This document shows, one piece after another, positions 16,574 to 25,299 of a stretch of DNA of 64,000 nucleotides (within the stretch, counting starts at the first letter, position 1; each line of letters opens with the position of its first letter). Source of the DNA: Paenibacillus sp. HGH0039 (GTDB lineage Bacteria; Bacillota; Bacilli; Paenibacillales; NBRC-103111); NCBI RefSeq assembly GCF_000411255.1, contig NZ_KE150413.1, forward strand, positions 2,332,580 through 2,396,579, in the 5' to 3' direction. The position numbers were made by a program, and so were the translations under genes. The notes beneath the pieces were generated by a model. It saw only the letters and a list, made by a program, of their open reading frames with translations, was not told where the DNA came from and did not search any database.

Positions 16574-16753
16574 ATGATGTTTACAATAGGTATAATTTTA
16601 TCGTTAGTATCCTTCGGAAGTCTCTGCCTCGGTATTTATTCGCTGTTTTCCGGCGAGGATTATTCAACGGGCAAAGGTTTTAATAGATCTGGACCGTTTA
16701 CTTGGTTTTTTATTTATGGATTATTAGCCTGGTTTCTCTTGGATAATTATTAG
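16574..16753 (+). CDS. Small membrane protein, two TM segments
   Basis: 59 residues. TM1 at ~4-26 and TM2 at ~41-57, separated by a polar loop. GGAG inside the repeat element is 8 bases before the ATG, so the SD overlaps the element here. Confidence 0.6.
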   Translation: MMFTIGIILSLVSFGSLCLGIYSLFSGEDYSTGKGFNRSGPFTWFFIYGLLAWFLLDNY

Positions 16754-16823
16754 AGTTTAGAAAGCATGTCAATGAGTACGTCAAATATCAGTAAAGGCTT
16801 GGTTTTAGGAAGGAGCAGCTTAT

Positions 16824-17018
16824 CTGATCACTGAAAATTGTATTGTTTGCAATATGAAAGCTTTTTATTATACAGGCTATGTGATAAAAAAGGGAGAGAA
16901 GGTCACTGCAGGATTCTGTAGTGACGACCACTCGTTTGAATCGCAGCGCAAATCTTCTCCAGACGGTTACATGGGTGAGTGGAAAGAAGTATTCGGTTTG
17001 CAGCCAGATATGCAATAA
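16824..17018 (+). CDS. Small zinc-finger-like protein, suspected CUG start
   Basis: 64 residues with CIVC near the start and a C-x4-H later, suggesting zinc binding. The frame opens after TAG and contains no ATG, GTG or TTG before conserved-looking sequence. A CTG at 16824 is 8 bases after GGAAGGAG and is the best start. Confidence 0.55.
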   Translation: MITENCIVCNMKAFYYTGYVIKKGEKVTAGFCSDDHSFESQRKSSPDGYMGEWKEVFGLQPDMQ

Positions 17019-17054
17019 ATAAAAGACTGGTTTTATCGCTAAAGGGGTAACAAC

Positions 17055-17363
17055 ATGAAGCCATTTAGAAAGCGCTACAAAGACTTAATGGTGAATGGGT
17101 TTGAATTTCATTGTGTTATAGATGAACATTTTAAAAATGAGTTTGTTGTTTTTCGTGCTTATCCGCATAACACTAAAACCTCATTTTTTGAAATCTGCTT
17201 TTCTTGGAGTGAATCATGGCATTTTAACCCTATGCTGCCCTCTACATGTACTACTCTGATTAAATATGCTATAAACAATGGCTGGGCATATAATCGAGAA
17301 AAACAACAGCTAAGAATAGAGCAAGGCGATTTCCTTCGAAAGTTAATAGAGCTACCAGATTGA
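17055..17363 (+). CDS. Hypothetical protein (102 residues)
   Basis: ATG preceded by AAAGGGG and a repeat element (17018). It has an alpha/beta composition and a central SWSESWHFNP. No family was recognised. Confidence 0.55.
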   Translation: MKPFRKRYKDLMVNGFEFHCVIDEHFKNEFVVFRAYPHNTKTSFFEICFSWSESWHFNPMLPSTCTTLIKYAINNGWAYNREKQQLRIEQGDFLRKLIELPD

Positions 17364-17397
17364 TAAAAGAATGTTTCCTCTAACAAGGAGTGATATT

Positions 17398-17688
17398 TTG
17401 ACAAATCTTCAATATGCAAAGGTAATGTCAGACGATCCATCGATTCAGATCGAACTTTTAGAAGTAATGGAGTCTTATGGCGAAGATAAGTGGTGGATTT
17501 CTGATAATGCGGATTACTTAGCTTATAAACAATTTCAAGAGGATACAATGCTGGTTGAATCTCACGCATGGCAAAAGGCAACTGAGAAGTTGATTGGTAG
17601 AGAAATCTCGTTTTTAGAGTTGAAACTTAATTACAGAGAAATAAAATCCGAAGTATTGACTGCATACGATGAGAAATACAACCATTAA
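17398..17688 (+). CDS. Hypothetical protein (96 residues)
   Basis: TTG 17398 is 7 bases after AAGGAG, preferred to the ATG at 17371. Acidic helical protein (DKWWISDNADYLAYKQF). No family was recognised. Confidence 0.55.
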   Translation: MTNLQYAKVMSDDPSIQIELLEVMESYGEDKWWISDNADYLAYKQFQEDTMLVESHAWQKATEKLIGREISFLELKLNYREIKSEVLTAYDEKYNH

Positions 17689-17755
17689 AATACTAGTTTT
17701 ATAGTCATAATGCTGATACAAAAGATTGAAATTAATAAAGGATGGGTGTCATCTA

Positions 17756-18091
17756 ATGAGTCCAATGACGATAGGTTTACTGATGTACGGCGGTCTTGCC
17801 ATAATCCCGATTGCAGCCGTTGTTTATGCATTTTACATTAAGAAAAAGATTTACAGCGAAACTAATAAAGCTAGATTGTTTGATCTTGAATTATTAAAGC
17901 GAGGTATGGGTTGGATAAAAATTCAACCGACAGAAGCAGTTCATGTTTCTGATGTTGCATCTTGGGATGAAAAACACAGAATTCTACAAATGAAGGATGG
18001 CTCAAAAAAGAAGGTGCATAAGGTATGGGCGCTGACAATGGAAAAGGAAATCCATTTTGCAAAAAGCATGGTTGAGAAAAATAATGCTTAG
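17756..18091 (+). CDS. Single-TM hypothetical protein
   Basis: 111 residues. One TM helix at ~5-27 and a cytosolic tail with WDEKHRILQMKDGSKKKVHK. The ATG at 17756 follows GGATGGG. Confidence 0.55.
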   Translation: MSPMTIGLLMYGGLAIIPIAAVVYAFYIKKKIYSETNKARLFDLELLKRGMGWIKIQPTEAVHVSDVASWDEKHRILQMKDGSKKKVHKVWALTMEKEIHFAKSMVEKNNA

Positions 18092-18123
18092 CGATGTTTT
18101 GTGTATCTTTAAGGAGGCTTAAG

Positions 18124-18369
18124 ATGTTTGAATATAGAGTGGTAAAAACTTCTGAAAATGACGTTGAAGTTTATAAAGTTGTTGAAGTTTACTTTGATAA
18201 ATACTCGGGAAAGATTAATGGCTGGGCTCCGACAAGTTATACAACGGCTCTGCTGTGGGAAGAGTTTGATGATTTAAAGGTAACCGTTAGTCATATAGTA
18301 AAAGCGCTTGAAAAACCTATCCTTCTACATATACCAGAGAAGAATGACGCCTTAGTTGAAATGCAATAA
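18124..18369 (+). CDS. Hypothetical protein (81 residues)
   Basis: The ATG at 18124 follows GGAGG. The alternating strands FEYRVVKTSENDVEVYKVVEVY suggest a small beta-sheet protein. No family was recognised. Confidence 0.55.
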   Translation: MFEYRVVKTSENDVEVYKVVEVYFDKYSGKINGWAPTSYTTALLWEEFDDLKVTVSHIVKALEKPILLHIPEKNDALVEMQ

Positions 18370-18396
18370 AAGAGTTGTTTCATGGGGGAATAGAGA

Positions 18397-18864
18397 ATGA
18401 CTTTAGAAGAAGCGCAAGAGATTGTGAGTAAGTACGGAGCTGCTCTGGCATCAGGAAAAGATGGGGAGTTCGCGAGAGATAAAGGTTTACTTCCAGCCAG
18501 TAGAGATCGTATAATTAAAGCTTTTAAGCTGGTGTGTGCTTTTCATATTAAACAAACAGGATTATCACAAGAGTTTGGAGAGGCATTGATTAATTCATTA
18601 GTTAGCATAAATTTATTTGCGGATAAAGTTACATATAAACAAGTAAACTCTAATCCAACTCAAGGTATACAATTTATGGTCGAAAATGGTCGTGACGGAG
18701 AACTGTTCGATGAAATAAACCAATTTATCGGAAAGGTGTATGAACTTAATCCCGACGATCCTCTTTACTATCAACGTGTTTACACTTTGGCAAACATCGA
18801 ATATCGGTCTAATGCAGAAGATGCAAAATCAACTTTATTTCAACGGTTGTTTGGAAGACGATAA
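18397..18864 (+). CDS. Hypothetical protein (155 residues)
   Basis: Mostly helical. It begins TLEEAQEIVSKYG and has a central KLVCAFHIKQTGLSQEFGEALIN. A repeat element precedes it at 18365. No family was recognised. Confidence 0.6.
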   Translation: MTLEEAQEIVSKYGAALASGKDGEFARDKGLLPASRDRIIKAFKLVCAFHIKQTGLSQEFGEALINSLVSINLFADKVTYKQVNSNPTQGIQFMVENGRDGELFDEINQFIGKVYELNPDDPLYYQRVYTLANIEYRSNAEDAKSTLFQRLFGRR

Positions 18865-18903
18865 AACCTGAATTTCATGGAGAATACAGAAAGGGGAATT
18901 TAA

Positions 18904-19323
18904 ATGTTAAAAGATCTATCATTCGAAGAGATCTCCAAATTTTTTGAAGAGCTGGCGACGAAGGATACTGGACGTTTTCAGTTATCTCGTATTTATGGTA
19001 TGGCGAAAACATTTTTGGAACAAAGGGAGAAAGAGGAAGAGATAGAGAAGCTAATTGTAAATGACTATAGAAGCGCAGTTAACACAACAATTATTAGTGA
19101 AGATTTAGCGGTTGTTGAAGTAGAAGTGAGATTGAATAAAACTAAAGAAATAGCTTTTTACCCTGTAGTTGACAATAAGTTAATTAAAGAGTCAAGGAAC
19201 ACTTTTGATGAAGCGCTGCTACTTGGTTTCTGTAAAAAATACAACAACGAAAAGTACGATTCGGCGATTTTCAACATGCTTAGAATGGACTTATATATGA
19301 ATCGTACAGTCGATGAAAGCTGA
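18904..19323 (+). CDS. Hypothetical protein (139 residues)
   Basis: N-terminal helices (residues 1-50) and a beta-rich second half. ATG after AAAGGGG, with a repeat element at 18861. No family was recognised. Confidence 0.6.
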   Translation: MLKDLSFEEISKFFEELATKDTGRFQLSRIYGMAKTFLEQREKEEEIEKLIVNDYRSAVNTTIISEDLAVVEVEVRLNKTKEIAFYPVVDNKLIKESRNTFDEALLLGFCKKYNNEKYDSAIFNMLRMDLYMNRTVDES

Positions 19324-19355
19324 CTTTTATTCTTAATTTTTTAAAAATAATATTT

Positions 19356-20054
19356 ATGACCGAGGTGTTTAATCTGGATAGTAAGCCACTTATCAATGTA
19401 AGTACATTATTGTTAAACATTGCGGAGCAAAATATTACAAGCATCGAAAAGATTCATAATAAGTATAGGTTAAAACGTTTTGTTGGTATAAATATAATCT
19501 TTCCTTTAATTATACTATTCACCTTAGCGATTGTTTTTCTTTCAATTGAGTTTAATCCTTTGATAAGTTTCTTGCCATTGTTAATTTTAATATGTACTAC
19601 AAAAATAATAGAAAAACAAATTGGATTGCTCATATTTTGTATATCAGTAGAAGTTCCTATAATGTTTATGGTTTATTATCTAGGACACTCTGCTTTAATT
19701 AACTTCACTGATAATAAAATTATTTCCATTAGTGCCTTATTACTAGTTCTTGTATTTTTCCTACTTGCATTTTTATTTTTATTTGGAGCTTATCAAGTAG
19801 TTAAAAACATTATTGAGAGATTGAACAGCGCTTCTCCTAAGCTAAAGGTATTTATCCAATTAACAAATGCTAATTCAGTTACTGGCGAACTCTTAACCAT
19901 TAACCGAAAAAGCGATTATATTATTCGAAGCAACGAAGGTAATGAAATTCTAGTTAAGAACAATGGTATCGCCACCGTGTATATTTTAAACGATAGCGAG
20001 ATAATCTTAAATCAGTTTGAAAATAAGCAGGTCTCACATTCTGTAAATAGATAA
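19356..20054 (+). CDS. Multi-pass membrane protein
   Basis: 232 residues. About four TM segments between residues 43 and 155, then a ~75-residue cytosolic domain of short strands. The ATG at 19356 has no SD. A CTG at 19374, six bases after GAGGTG, is another candidate start. No family was recognised. Confidence 0.6.
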   Translation: MTEVFNLDSKPLINVSTLLLNIAEQNITSIEKIHNKYRLKRFVGINIIFPLIILFTLAIVFLSIEFNPLISFLPLLILICTTKIIEKQIGLLIFCISVEVPIMFMVYYLGHSALINFTDNKIISISALLLVLVFFLLAFLFLFGAYQVVKNIIERLNSASPKLKVFIQLTNANSVTGELLTINRKSDYIIRSNEGNEILVKNNGIATVYILNDSEIILNQFENKQVSHSVNR

Positions 20055-20205
20055 CCAGGTGATATAGATAAAGGTGGTAAGTTTTATGGGAAACTTTTAA
20101 AAGTTAGTGAAGCAGAGGATTATAAAGGTTTTCGAATCATACTTAAGGGGAGCTACAAGAATAAACAAAGAAAGGTCAATTTCATCGAACAAGGAGAAGT
20201 GTGTA

Positions 20206-20523
20206 ATGAGTGAATCCGTTATGATATATGTTAGAGTTGGAACCCAAGAGCAAGCAGAACAAAAGCTATGTAATCAGATTTCAGAATGCAAACAGTTTGC
20301 CGAGGACAATGACAAGCGGGTTGCTGTCGTATATAATGATGTAATCTCGGCTAACCGGTTAGGTGAACGGTTCGAGAATATTCTTGATGAAATGAAAACC
20401 CAAGGTATTGACGAACTGATTATTCATCACTGGAGTCGCATATCAAGAAACGTCAAGTCAGTTGATGAAATTGATCAGATGTTTAGAGAGCAAGGTAAAT
20501 TTATTATTTCAATTGCCGATTAG
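20206..20523 (+). CDS. Small serine-recombinase-like protein lacking the nucleophile
   Basis: 105 residues matching the N-terminal catalytic domain of resolvases and invertases: IYVRVGTQEQAEQKL, then VAVVYNDVISANR and LIIHHWSRISRN. The catalytic Ser in the family's Y-x-R-V-S-T motif is Gly here (VRVGT) and there is no HTH domain, so recombination is unlikely. It may act as a regulator or dimerisation partner. The ATG at 20206 has AAGGAG. The upstream frame to 20107 looks non-coding. Confidence 0.7.
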   Translation: MSESVMIYVRVGTQEQAEQKLCNQISECKQFAEDNDKRVAVVYNDVISANRLGERFENILDEMKTQGIDELIIHHWSRISRNVKSVDEIDQMFREQGKFIISIAD

Positions 20524-20565
20524 TAAAGAGATCCGCGGCTAAATTTTTGAATAGGGGAAGAGAAT

Positions 20566-21258
20566 ATGTCTACTCCAATCACCCTTGAATATTTAATAAA
20601 AAATACTGATCAACCTTTAATTAATCTTCTTGATATAAAGGATGACTTTAGAAACGAGACGCCTGTAGAAGATCTATTTGTAAATCCTGGGGCAAATAGA
20701 GAAACACGAGTTATTAACGCGTTACGTAGAGGTCGAATTTGCAACCTTGAAAACGTGATGAATGTCAAGTTCTCATATATCTATAGATTGCGAAATATGG
20801 GCAAAGTCTCTATAACTGTTTTACTTAATGCAATTTTTAATCATTATCACATAGAATCGCATATTCCCTGCTTAAAAGGTAAGTCTGATTATCAAGAAGA
20901 GTATAAAAATATTGTATCAACTATTGAACCCGTTTTGTTGCAGGAAATCAGCGAATGTATGTTTCAAAATCTATCCTTAGAACAGCAGAGAAAATTGCTT
21001 AAAATAATTCAGGGCAGAATGGTTTTATTAGGAGAGATAAAAATGGAGAAAAACCGTTTTGATATGTCTTTATTAGAATTGATTGAATTATATAAAGAAA
21101 AAAAGCAAGACTTTTATAGTTTTAGAGAGAATGTATATATGAAAAATGTGAATGAGCATGATGAGATTGCTAAGAGGAGACATCATAATCAATACGAAGA
21201 GCTAAGAATGGAAATATTAAATGTTTCAAGTTTCATTGCAGAAAAGTTGTTGAAATAA
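20566..21258 (+). CDS. Protein with RNA-polymerase-alpha-CTD-like helix-hairpin-helix
   Basis: 230 residues. Residues ~45-95 (TRVINALRRGRICNLENVM ... YIYRLRNMGKVSITVL) follow the pattern of the RpoA C-terminal domain: an R-x-x-N-A-L-x-R helix, then a helix-hairpin-helix with RNxGKxS. The remainder is helical. In RpoA this fold contacts UP-element DNA and activators. A phage protein with it could be a transcription factor, here placed just before the repressor operon. The similarity is judged by eye. Confidence 0.5.
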   Translation: MSTPITLEYLIKNTDQPLINLLDIKDDFRNETPVEDLFVNPGANRETRVINALRRGRICNLENVMNVKFSYIYRLRNMGKVSITVLLNAIFNHYHIESHIPCLKGKSDYQEEYKNIVSTIEPVLLQEISECMFQNLSLEQQRKLLKIIQGRMVLLGEIKMEKNRFDMSLLELIELYKEKKQDFYSFRENVYMKNVNEHDEIAKRRHHNQYEELRMEILNVSSFIAEKLLK

Positions 21259-21351
21259 CGACTATTTGACTGAACTGATTTAATATCATGAAAACAAGAT
21301 TTTATTGTAAGAATAATACGTTAGAATAAATTGAAAATTTACATAGGGATA

Positions 21352-21385
21352 TATCTCAAAGCAATATGGCTTTCGTGAGATGTAT
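21352..21385 (+). terminator. Hairpin terminator before the control operon
   Basis: ATCTCA-AAGC pairs with GCTT-TGAGAT (inner bulge), followed by T-rich sequence. It isolates the control operon from the genes upstream. Confidence 0.6.
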
Positions 21386-21468
21386 TTCTGTGTATATTTT
21401 TATTATTTATAGGCAACAATCTGTGATATAATGACTATAGTATCTGGTCTGAAGGAAGGAGTTTTAAT

Positions 21469-22764
21469 ATGTTACGCGATCGTAGCGAACTTGAAAGCAA
21501 TCTAACGAATGCAATTGAAAGAATAAAATATAAGAGAAAAAATGTCGAGGAAGTAAATAAAACTTTGTCCGAATATGATATCCCTTCAGGATTTTTTAAT
21601 GAGATTATCAAAAAAGAGAGCCTCCTTGGTGAAATTGATACCGCTGTTCTCTGTCTTATCTCAATAGCCGTATTTAAAATTTATGGGTCTGACGAAGTGA
21701 GAGCAGAAAATTATTTTACTGAAGGTGAGATATCAGAAGCAAGAAAGTATACGGGCAAGGAAAAAGATGATGTTAATCTTCCTATATCGATTAACAGTGT
21801 GTTACAAATTGATCATGAAAATTTTGTTACTACAATTAAAATTTCGGAGCCAGTAAAATGGTACCATAACAAGATTATTGTTTACGACTTCGAAACGCAG
21901 AGAAGCGCCAAATATAAAAAGGGAAGAGATGGGGTTGTCCCTGTACCAGATGTTAATTTGCAAAGCGTAAAAGATATTGCAGAACATATGTTAAATGAAA
22001 CGTATCTGCCAGATATGATTACTCTAAACGTCTATTCTGAGGATTTCGATCCAATAACATACAATCCAAAGTCTAAGGTTTTAACTATTAAGGAAGGAGC
22101 TATCGTTTCTATTCTTGATGGATTTCACCGACTTCAAGGAGCTGTAAGGGCGCTATCTGTTAATCCGGATCTGCAGCAAGATATAATATTGAGTATACGA
22201 GTTTATGACACAGATACAGCTAAAAAGTATTTTGGACAAATTAACACTATCAACGTAGTCAAAACTGAACGACTTGAGGAACTCAAACAAGAGAAAGTTT
22301 CATATGTTGCCGTTAAACAATTACAGATCAATTCAGATCTCAAAGGAAAGATTGCCTCAGGTTCAAAGATAAGCGAATTAGCAGGCCATTACACGACTTC
22401 AGATATTTTAGCAAATGCAATTGACCAAGTATTTGAGCCGAAAACTGCTTTCGAAGCAAAGGAAGTTGGGGTATATTTAACAGACTTCTTCAACAATCTT
22501 TTAGGGGTTTTTGATGAAGAGTTCAATACAAAAGCAAATCTGCTAAGGCAGCCGCGCATGTTTATTGGTTACATTGTTATTGCGAAGATTTTTAAAGAAA
22601 ACGATGTACCTCTAAGTAAAATAAAGAATGTCATTGAGACAATTATTGAAGAAGATAAAGAGCTAGATAAAGTGGTTACTTACAACAAAGGAGCTTCGTC
22701 TCGACTGCAAAAGTTAGTAAAAGATCACTTCGAAAAGATTGATATTAAGAGTTGGATATCTTGA
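21469..22764 (+). CDS. DGQHR/DndB-like protein in the yopQ position
   Basis: 431 residues. The core VSILDGFHRLQGAVRAL (near residues 215-230) is the DGQHR-type motif of DndB, the repressor associated with DNA phosphorothioation, and of related ParB-like proteins. The C-terminal half is helical. It lies directly before the MrpR-type repressor, as yopQ lies before yopR in SPbeta, so a role in lysogeny control is likely. TATAAT at ~21426 and AAGGAAGGAG precede the ATG. Sulfur-modification control is an alternative, given the sulfur-related genes at 43-45 kb. Confidence 0.65.
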   Translation: MLRDRSELESNLTNAIERIKYKRKNVEEVNKTLSEYDIPSGFFNEIIKKESLLGEIDTAVLCLISIAVFKIYGSDEVRAENYFTEGEISEARKYTGKEKDDVNLPISINSVLQIDHENFVTTIKISEPVKWYHNKIIVYDFETQRSAKYKKGRDGVVPVPDVNLQSVKDIAEHMLNETYLPDMITLNVYSEDFDPITYNPKSKVLTIKEGAIVSILDGFHRLQGAVRALSVNPDLQQDIILSIRVYDTDTAKKYFGQINTINVVKTERLEELKQEKVSYVAVKQLQINSDLKGKIASGSKISELAGHYTTSDILANAIDQVFEPKTAFEAKEVGVYLTDFFNNLLGVFDEEFNTKANLLRQPRMFIGYIVIAKIFKENDVPLSKIKNVIETIIEEDKELDKVVTYNKGASSRLQKLVKDHFEKIDIKSWIS

Positions 22765-22783
22765 ATTAGAGGGAGTAAATCTA

Positions 22784-23785
22784 ATGTCAAACAAGATTTA
22801 TGAAGGCGGGTATTTTAACGAGTATCAAAAAATGAGATACGTAAACTCTCTGCCAGAGACTTCTTCACTCCAAGCGCGCAGAATTCTTTCAAGGGCCAAA
22901 TCAATAGAAGAAACTTATGGGCAGGATTTGTACAATTTCACGTTAGATCAGATTGAGAGCTTACTGCATTACCTAAATCCTTCAACTCTGAATGCCAGCA
23001 GAGCGAATTTTTATATGGTCCAGAATTATATAAGATGGGGAATTGAGCAGGACCTGCGAGACACCAACATTAATCCATTAGATGTGCTTGCGGAGAATAA
23101 CTACTTTAAAAAGTTTATTGATACATCGAAAAAGGCGCTTTATACAAATGATGAAATAAACAATATGATTAGTGTTTGTGTAAATGCTCAAGACGCATTT
23201 CCGATAATCGCTATATTTGAAGGCGTATTTGGTAAAAGTGGTTACGATGAATTGCTAAATCTGAAGCGTCAAAGCATCGTCAGTGAGAATCTGATTTCTT
23301 TAACAGACGGCGAACACGAGAGAGTTATTAATGTATCGCAAGATTTTATGAATTTAATGTATAAAGCCCTTGATCAAAAGACCTATATTAAAAAAAATGG
23401 TATTTTAAAGCCCACTATGAGATCGTCAGCAGAGGCTAACTTGGAACAGAGCGATTATGTATTGAGAAATGTTATTACTCGCAGTCAGACTAATGGTAAG
23501 GCAGATAAATTTTTGATTCAACGGAGAATCGCGGCAGTTAAAAGCTATAACGATGATTGGGTAAGAGTTTTGTCACCATATATAATTAGAAATTCTGGAA
23601 TGCTCTATATGGCCAAAAACTTTTATGATAAGCACGGAGAAATCAAAAAACATCATTATGAAGAAATAAGTGAGAAATTTGGTATATCTAAAGTGATGAA
23701 TAATGGTTATGAGGTTTATAACTACCACCGGCTCAAAGAAGATTTTCTGAATGTAGAAACGATAATTAAAGTATATGGACAATAA
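22784..23785 (+). CDS. mrpR: MrpR-family lytic-cycle repressor (YopR-like)
   Basis: 333 residues. The opening (YFNEYQKMRYVNSLP, then an R-x-I-L-x-R-A helix and TLDQIESLLHYLNPSTLNASRAN) is characteristic of the MrpR/YopR group. These have a tyrosine-recombinase fold but act as DNA-binding repressors. The catalytic R-H-R-Y set is not evident. In SPbeta, MrpR keeps the prophage silent by binding repeated sites. The many repeat elements in this window are the obvious candidates here. The ATG at 22784 follows GAGGGAG. The gene is co-directional with the DGQHR gene and ends in a terminator. Confidence 0.8.
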   Translation: MSNKIYEGGYFNEYQKMRYVNSLPETSSLQARRILSRAKSIEETYGQDLYNFTLDQIESLLHYLNPSTLNASRANFYMVQNYIRWGIEQDLRDTNINPLDVLAENNYFKKFIDTSKKALYTNDEINNMISVCVNAQDAFPIIAIFEGVFGKSGYDELLNLKRQSIVSENLISLTDGEHERVINVSQDFMNLMYKALDQKTYIKKNGILKPTMRSSAEANLEQSDYVLRNVITRSQTNGKADKFLIQRRIAAVKSYNDDWVRVLSPYIIRNSGMLYMAKNFYDKHGEIKKHHYEEISEKFGISKVMNNGYEVYNYHRLKEDFLNVETIIKVYGQ

Positions 23786-23803
23786 CCCAGTCGGGTTATT
23801 TTT
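23782..23803 (+). terminator. Terminator of the mrpR operon
   Basis: ATAACCC and GGGTTAT form a 7-bp stem with a 4-base loop, then TTTT. It overlaps the mrpR stop codon. Confidence 0.9.
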
Positions 23804-23819
23804 AATATAATAATAAAAC

Positions 23820-23848
23820 TTTACAATAATAATCTAATATGATATATT
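23820..23848 (+). promoter_or_regulatory. Promoter of the agr-like operon
   Basis: TTTACA (23820-23825), 17 bases, TATATT (23843-23848). The ~75-base leader before agrB has no obvious LytTR direct repeat. Confidence 0.65.
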
Positions 23849-23927
23849 GGTAATAGGAAAATATTTCTTGTGCAAATTACTGAGAACAACTATATTAAAG
23901 GTGGATATTGGAAGGGGAGATGGATAA

Positions 23928-24449
23928 CTGGTTTATTACCTCGCTGGAAAATTTGCTCAATTCTTAGCAGTTAAAACAGGAGAAGACAAGGAAGCTATTG
24001 AACATGGATTAAAGATTCAGTTAAATTTTATTCTAGTTTTTCTGATTTTAATTTGTGTGGGTATTTTCACCAACAGGTTAATTGATATTGCCATAAGTGC
24101 GCTGTCTTTAATATTAATAAGAAAATTTACGGGGGGTCGTCATTTTAAAAGTTCCGATATTTGTATATTATTCACGACGGTTGTTATTGTAACAATCCAA
24201 TACATATCAGATTTTATAGTACCCTCTCAAATTCAAATAATTAATTTAATCGCAATCTTTTTAATTTTACTTTTTTGTCCTTTTGGTTCTATATTTGAAA
24301 TTAAAGATAGGCAGGTCATCCGAAAAAAAATAATATGCATTTCAATTGTATTAATAAATATGATTTTGGTTTCCTCAAGCATCGTTACTGTAGCATTTTT
24401 TGTTCAAGGACTTGATTTGATTACTTTTAAAAGGACGAATCAAATATGA
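23928..24449 (+). CDS. agrB: AgrB-like peptide-processing membrane protease, suspected CUG start
   Basis: 173 residues from CTG 23928, which is 8 bases after GAAGGGGAG. No ATG, GTG or TTG is available before the first conserved segment, and the GTG at 24057 would remove the first ~43 residues. The catalytic pair of the AgrB cysteine-protease family is present with correct spacing: RKFTGGRH (His72) and Cys79 seven residues on. Four to five TM segments surround it. AgrB cleaves the AgrD propeptide and closes the ring. It overlaps the receptor gene (ATGA). Confidence 0.85.
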   Translation: MVYYLAGKFAQFLAVKTGEDKEAIEHGLKIQLNFILVFLILICVGIFTNRLIDIAISALSLILIRKFTGGRHFKSSDICILFTTVVIVTIQYISDFIVPSQIQIINLIAIFLILLFCPFGSIFEIKDRQVIRKKIICISIVLINMILVSSSIVTVAFFVQGLDLITFKRTNQI

Positions 24450-25174
24450 TCATTGAGTATCTACGATTCCTATTATTTAATGCAATAGAAATGAGTGCCT
24501 GCCTGATTTTAATAATGGCTTGGTTCAATGAAAAGGTGAAATGGTATATCACAGAATTAGCAATAGCATCAGTCGTTTTTCCATCCATCTCTTACATAGT
24601 GATAAAATTTTATGGATCATTAAGTTTAAATATGATGATTCAATTCATTCTCATACAATTATTTTTTGTTTTTATTCTTCGCCCCACTATAAAAAGAAAA
24701 ATCTTCTATTCCATTTGGATTGTTCTTTTCGGCTACTTTTCATATTTGGCAATACAAACTTCTATTGCGTGGATAGCTGAAACACTTAATTATATGAGTA
24801 TTAACGAGGTAACTGTATCTTTTAGTTCAAAAGGGGAAAATCTTCAAATCATAAGCGCATTTTTTGCTCTATCTGTGTCGGGCTATAAAATTTTCATGAG
24901 AGAGCCGTTTATTTTAAATTTTAGATCTATTGGGAAATCAAGAGCTGTATATGTACTAATTGCATCCATGGGTCTTATAAGCGAAATTATTGCTCTTAAG
25001 TTCTTTATATTCTCAAATAACTCTTTTAATTTTATTGCCTATTCTATAATTCTCTTTACGGTATTTCTTTTATTAATTTACTATACAAATAAACGCGATA
25101 AGGACGAAGCTAATGATAATTTAGCTCGCACTTCTCACGTATTACAAAAAGAAAGGAGCATAAAACAACAATGA
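24446..25174 (+). CDS. AgrC-like sensor membrane protein without kinase domain
   Basis: 242 residues, 6-7 TM segments covering almost the whole protein, ending in a ~30-residue charged tail. The length and layout match the N-terminal sensor half of AgrC receptors, but the histidine phosphotransfer helix and ATP-binding domain are absent. Start and stop overlap the neighbouring genes by four bases each, so agrB, this gene and agrD are translationally coupled. It could be a peptide sensor that uses a separate partner, a decoy, or an immunity protein. Function is inferred from context. Confidence 0.65.
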   Translation: MIIEYLRFLLFNAIEMSACLILIMAWFNEKVKWYITELAIASVVFPSISYIVIKFYGSLSLNMMIQFILIQLFFVFILRPTIKRKIFYSIWIVLFGYFSYLAIQTSIAWIAETLNYMSINEVTVSFSSKGENLQIISAFFALSVSGYKIFMREPFILNFRSIGKSRAVYVLIASMGLISEIIALKFFIFSNNSFNFIAYSIILFTVFLLLIYYTNKRDKDEANDNLARTSHVLQKERSIKQQ

Positions 25175-25284
25175 AAAAGATCTTTGAAAGTATTGCCAAG
25201 CTTGCCATCAAAACCTCTGATAGTGTTGAGAACACTACCGATAAAGTTGCTTTCTGGCACTTACCAATAAAAAAGAAAAAGTAA
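25171..25284 (+). CDS. agrD: AgrD-like autoinducer propeptide
   Basis: 37 residues. An amphipathic N-terminal helix (residues 2-14), a linker, then VAFWHLP and a Lys-rich end (residues 34-37). Size, position and the aromatic core with Pro match cyclic-lactone autoinducer propeptides, but the usual ring Cys is missing. The nearest nucleophiles before the core are Thr22, Thr23, Ser18 and Ser16. The tail is basic, not acidic as in staphylococci. AAAGGAG lies 12 bases upstream. The mature signal could be linear or a Thr/Ser lactone. Confidence 0.75.
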   Translation: MKKIFESIAKLAIKTSDSVENTTDKVAFWHLPIKKKK

Positions 25285-25299
25285 CATATCAATTAGTTT

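Noticed and set aside
16757-16823. 21-codon ATG frame before the CUG-start gene
   Set aside because: No SD, unremarkable composition, and it overlaps the ribosome binding site of the better candidate.
20566-21258. Candidate AimR-type arbitrium receptor
   Set aside because: It is much shorter than AimR (~380 residues), has no TPR-like repeats and is not followed by a short exported AimP peptide. It shows an alpha-CTD-like motif instead.
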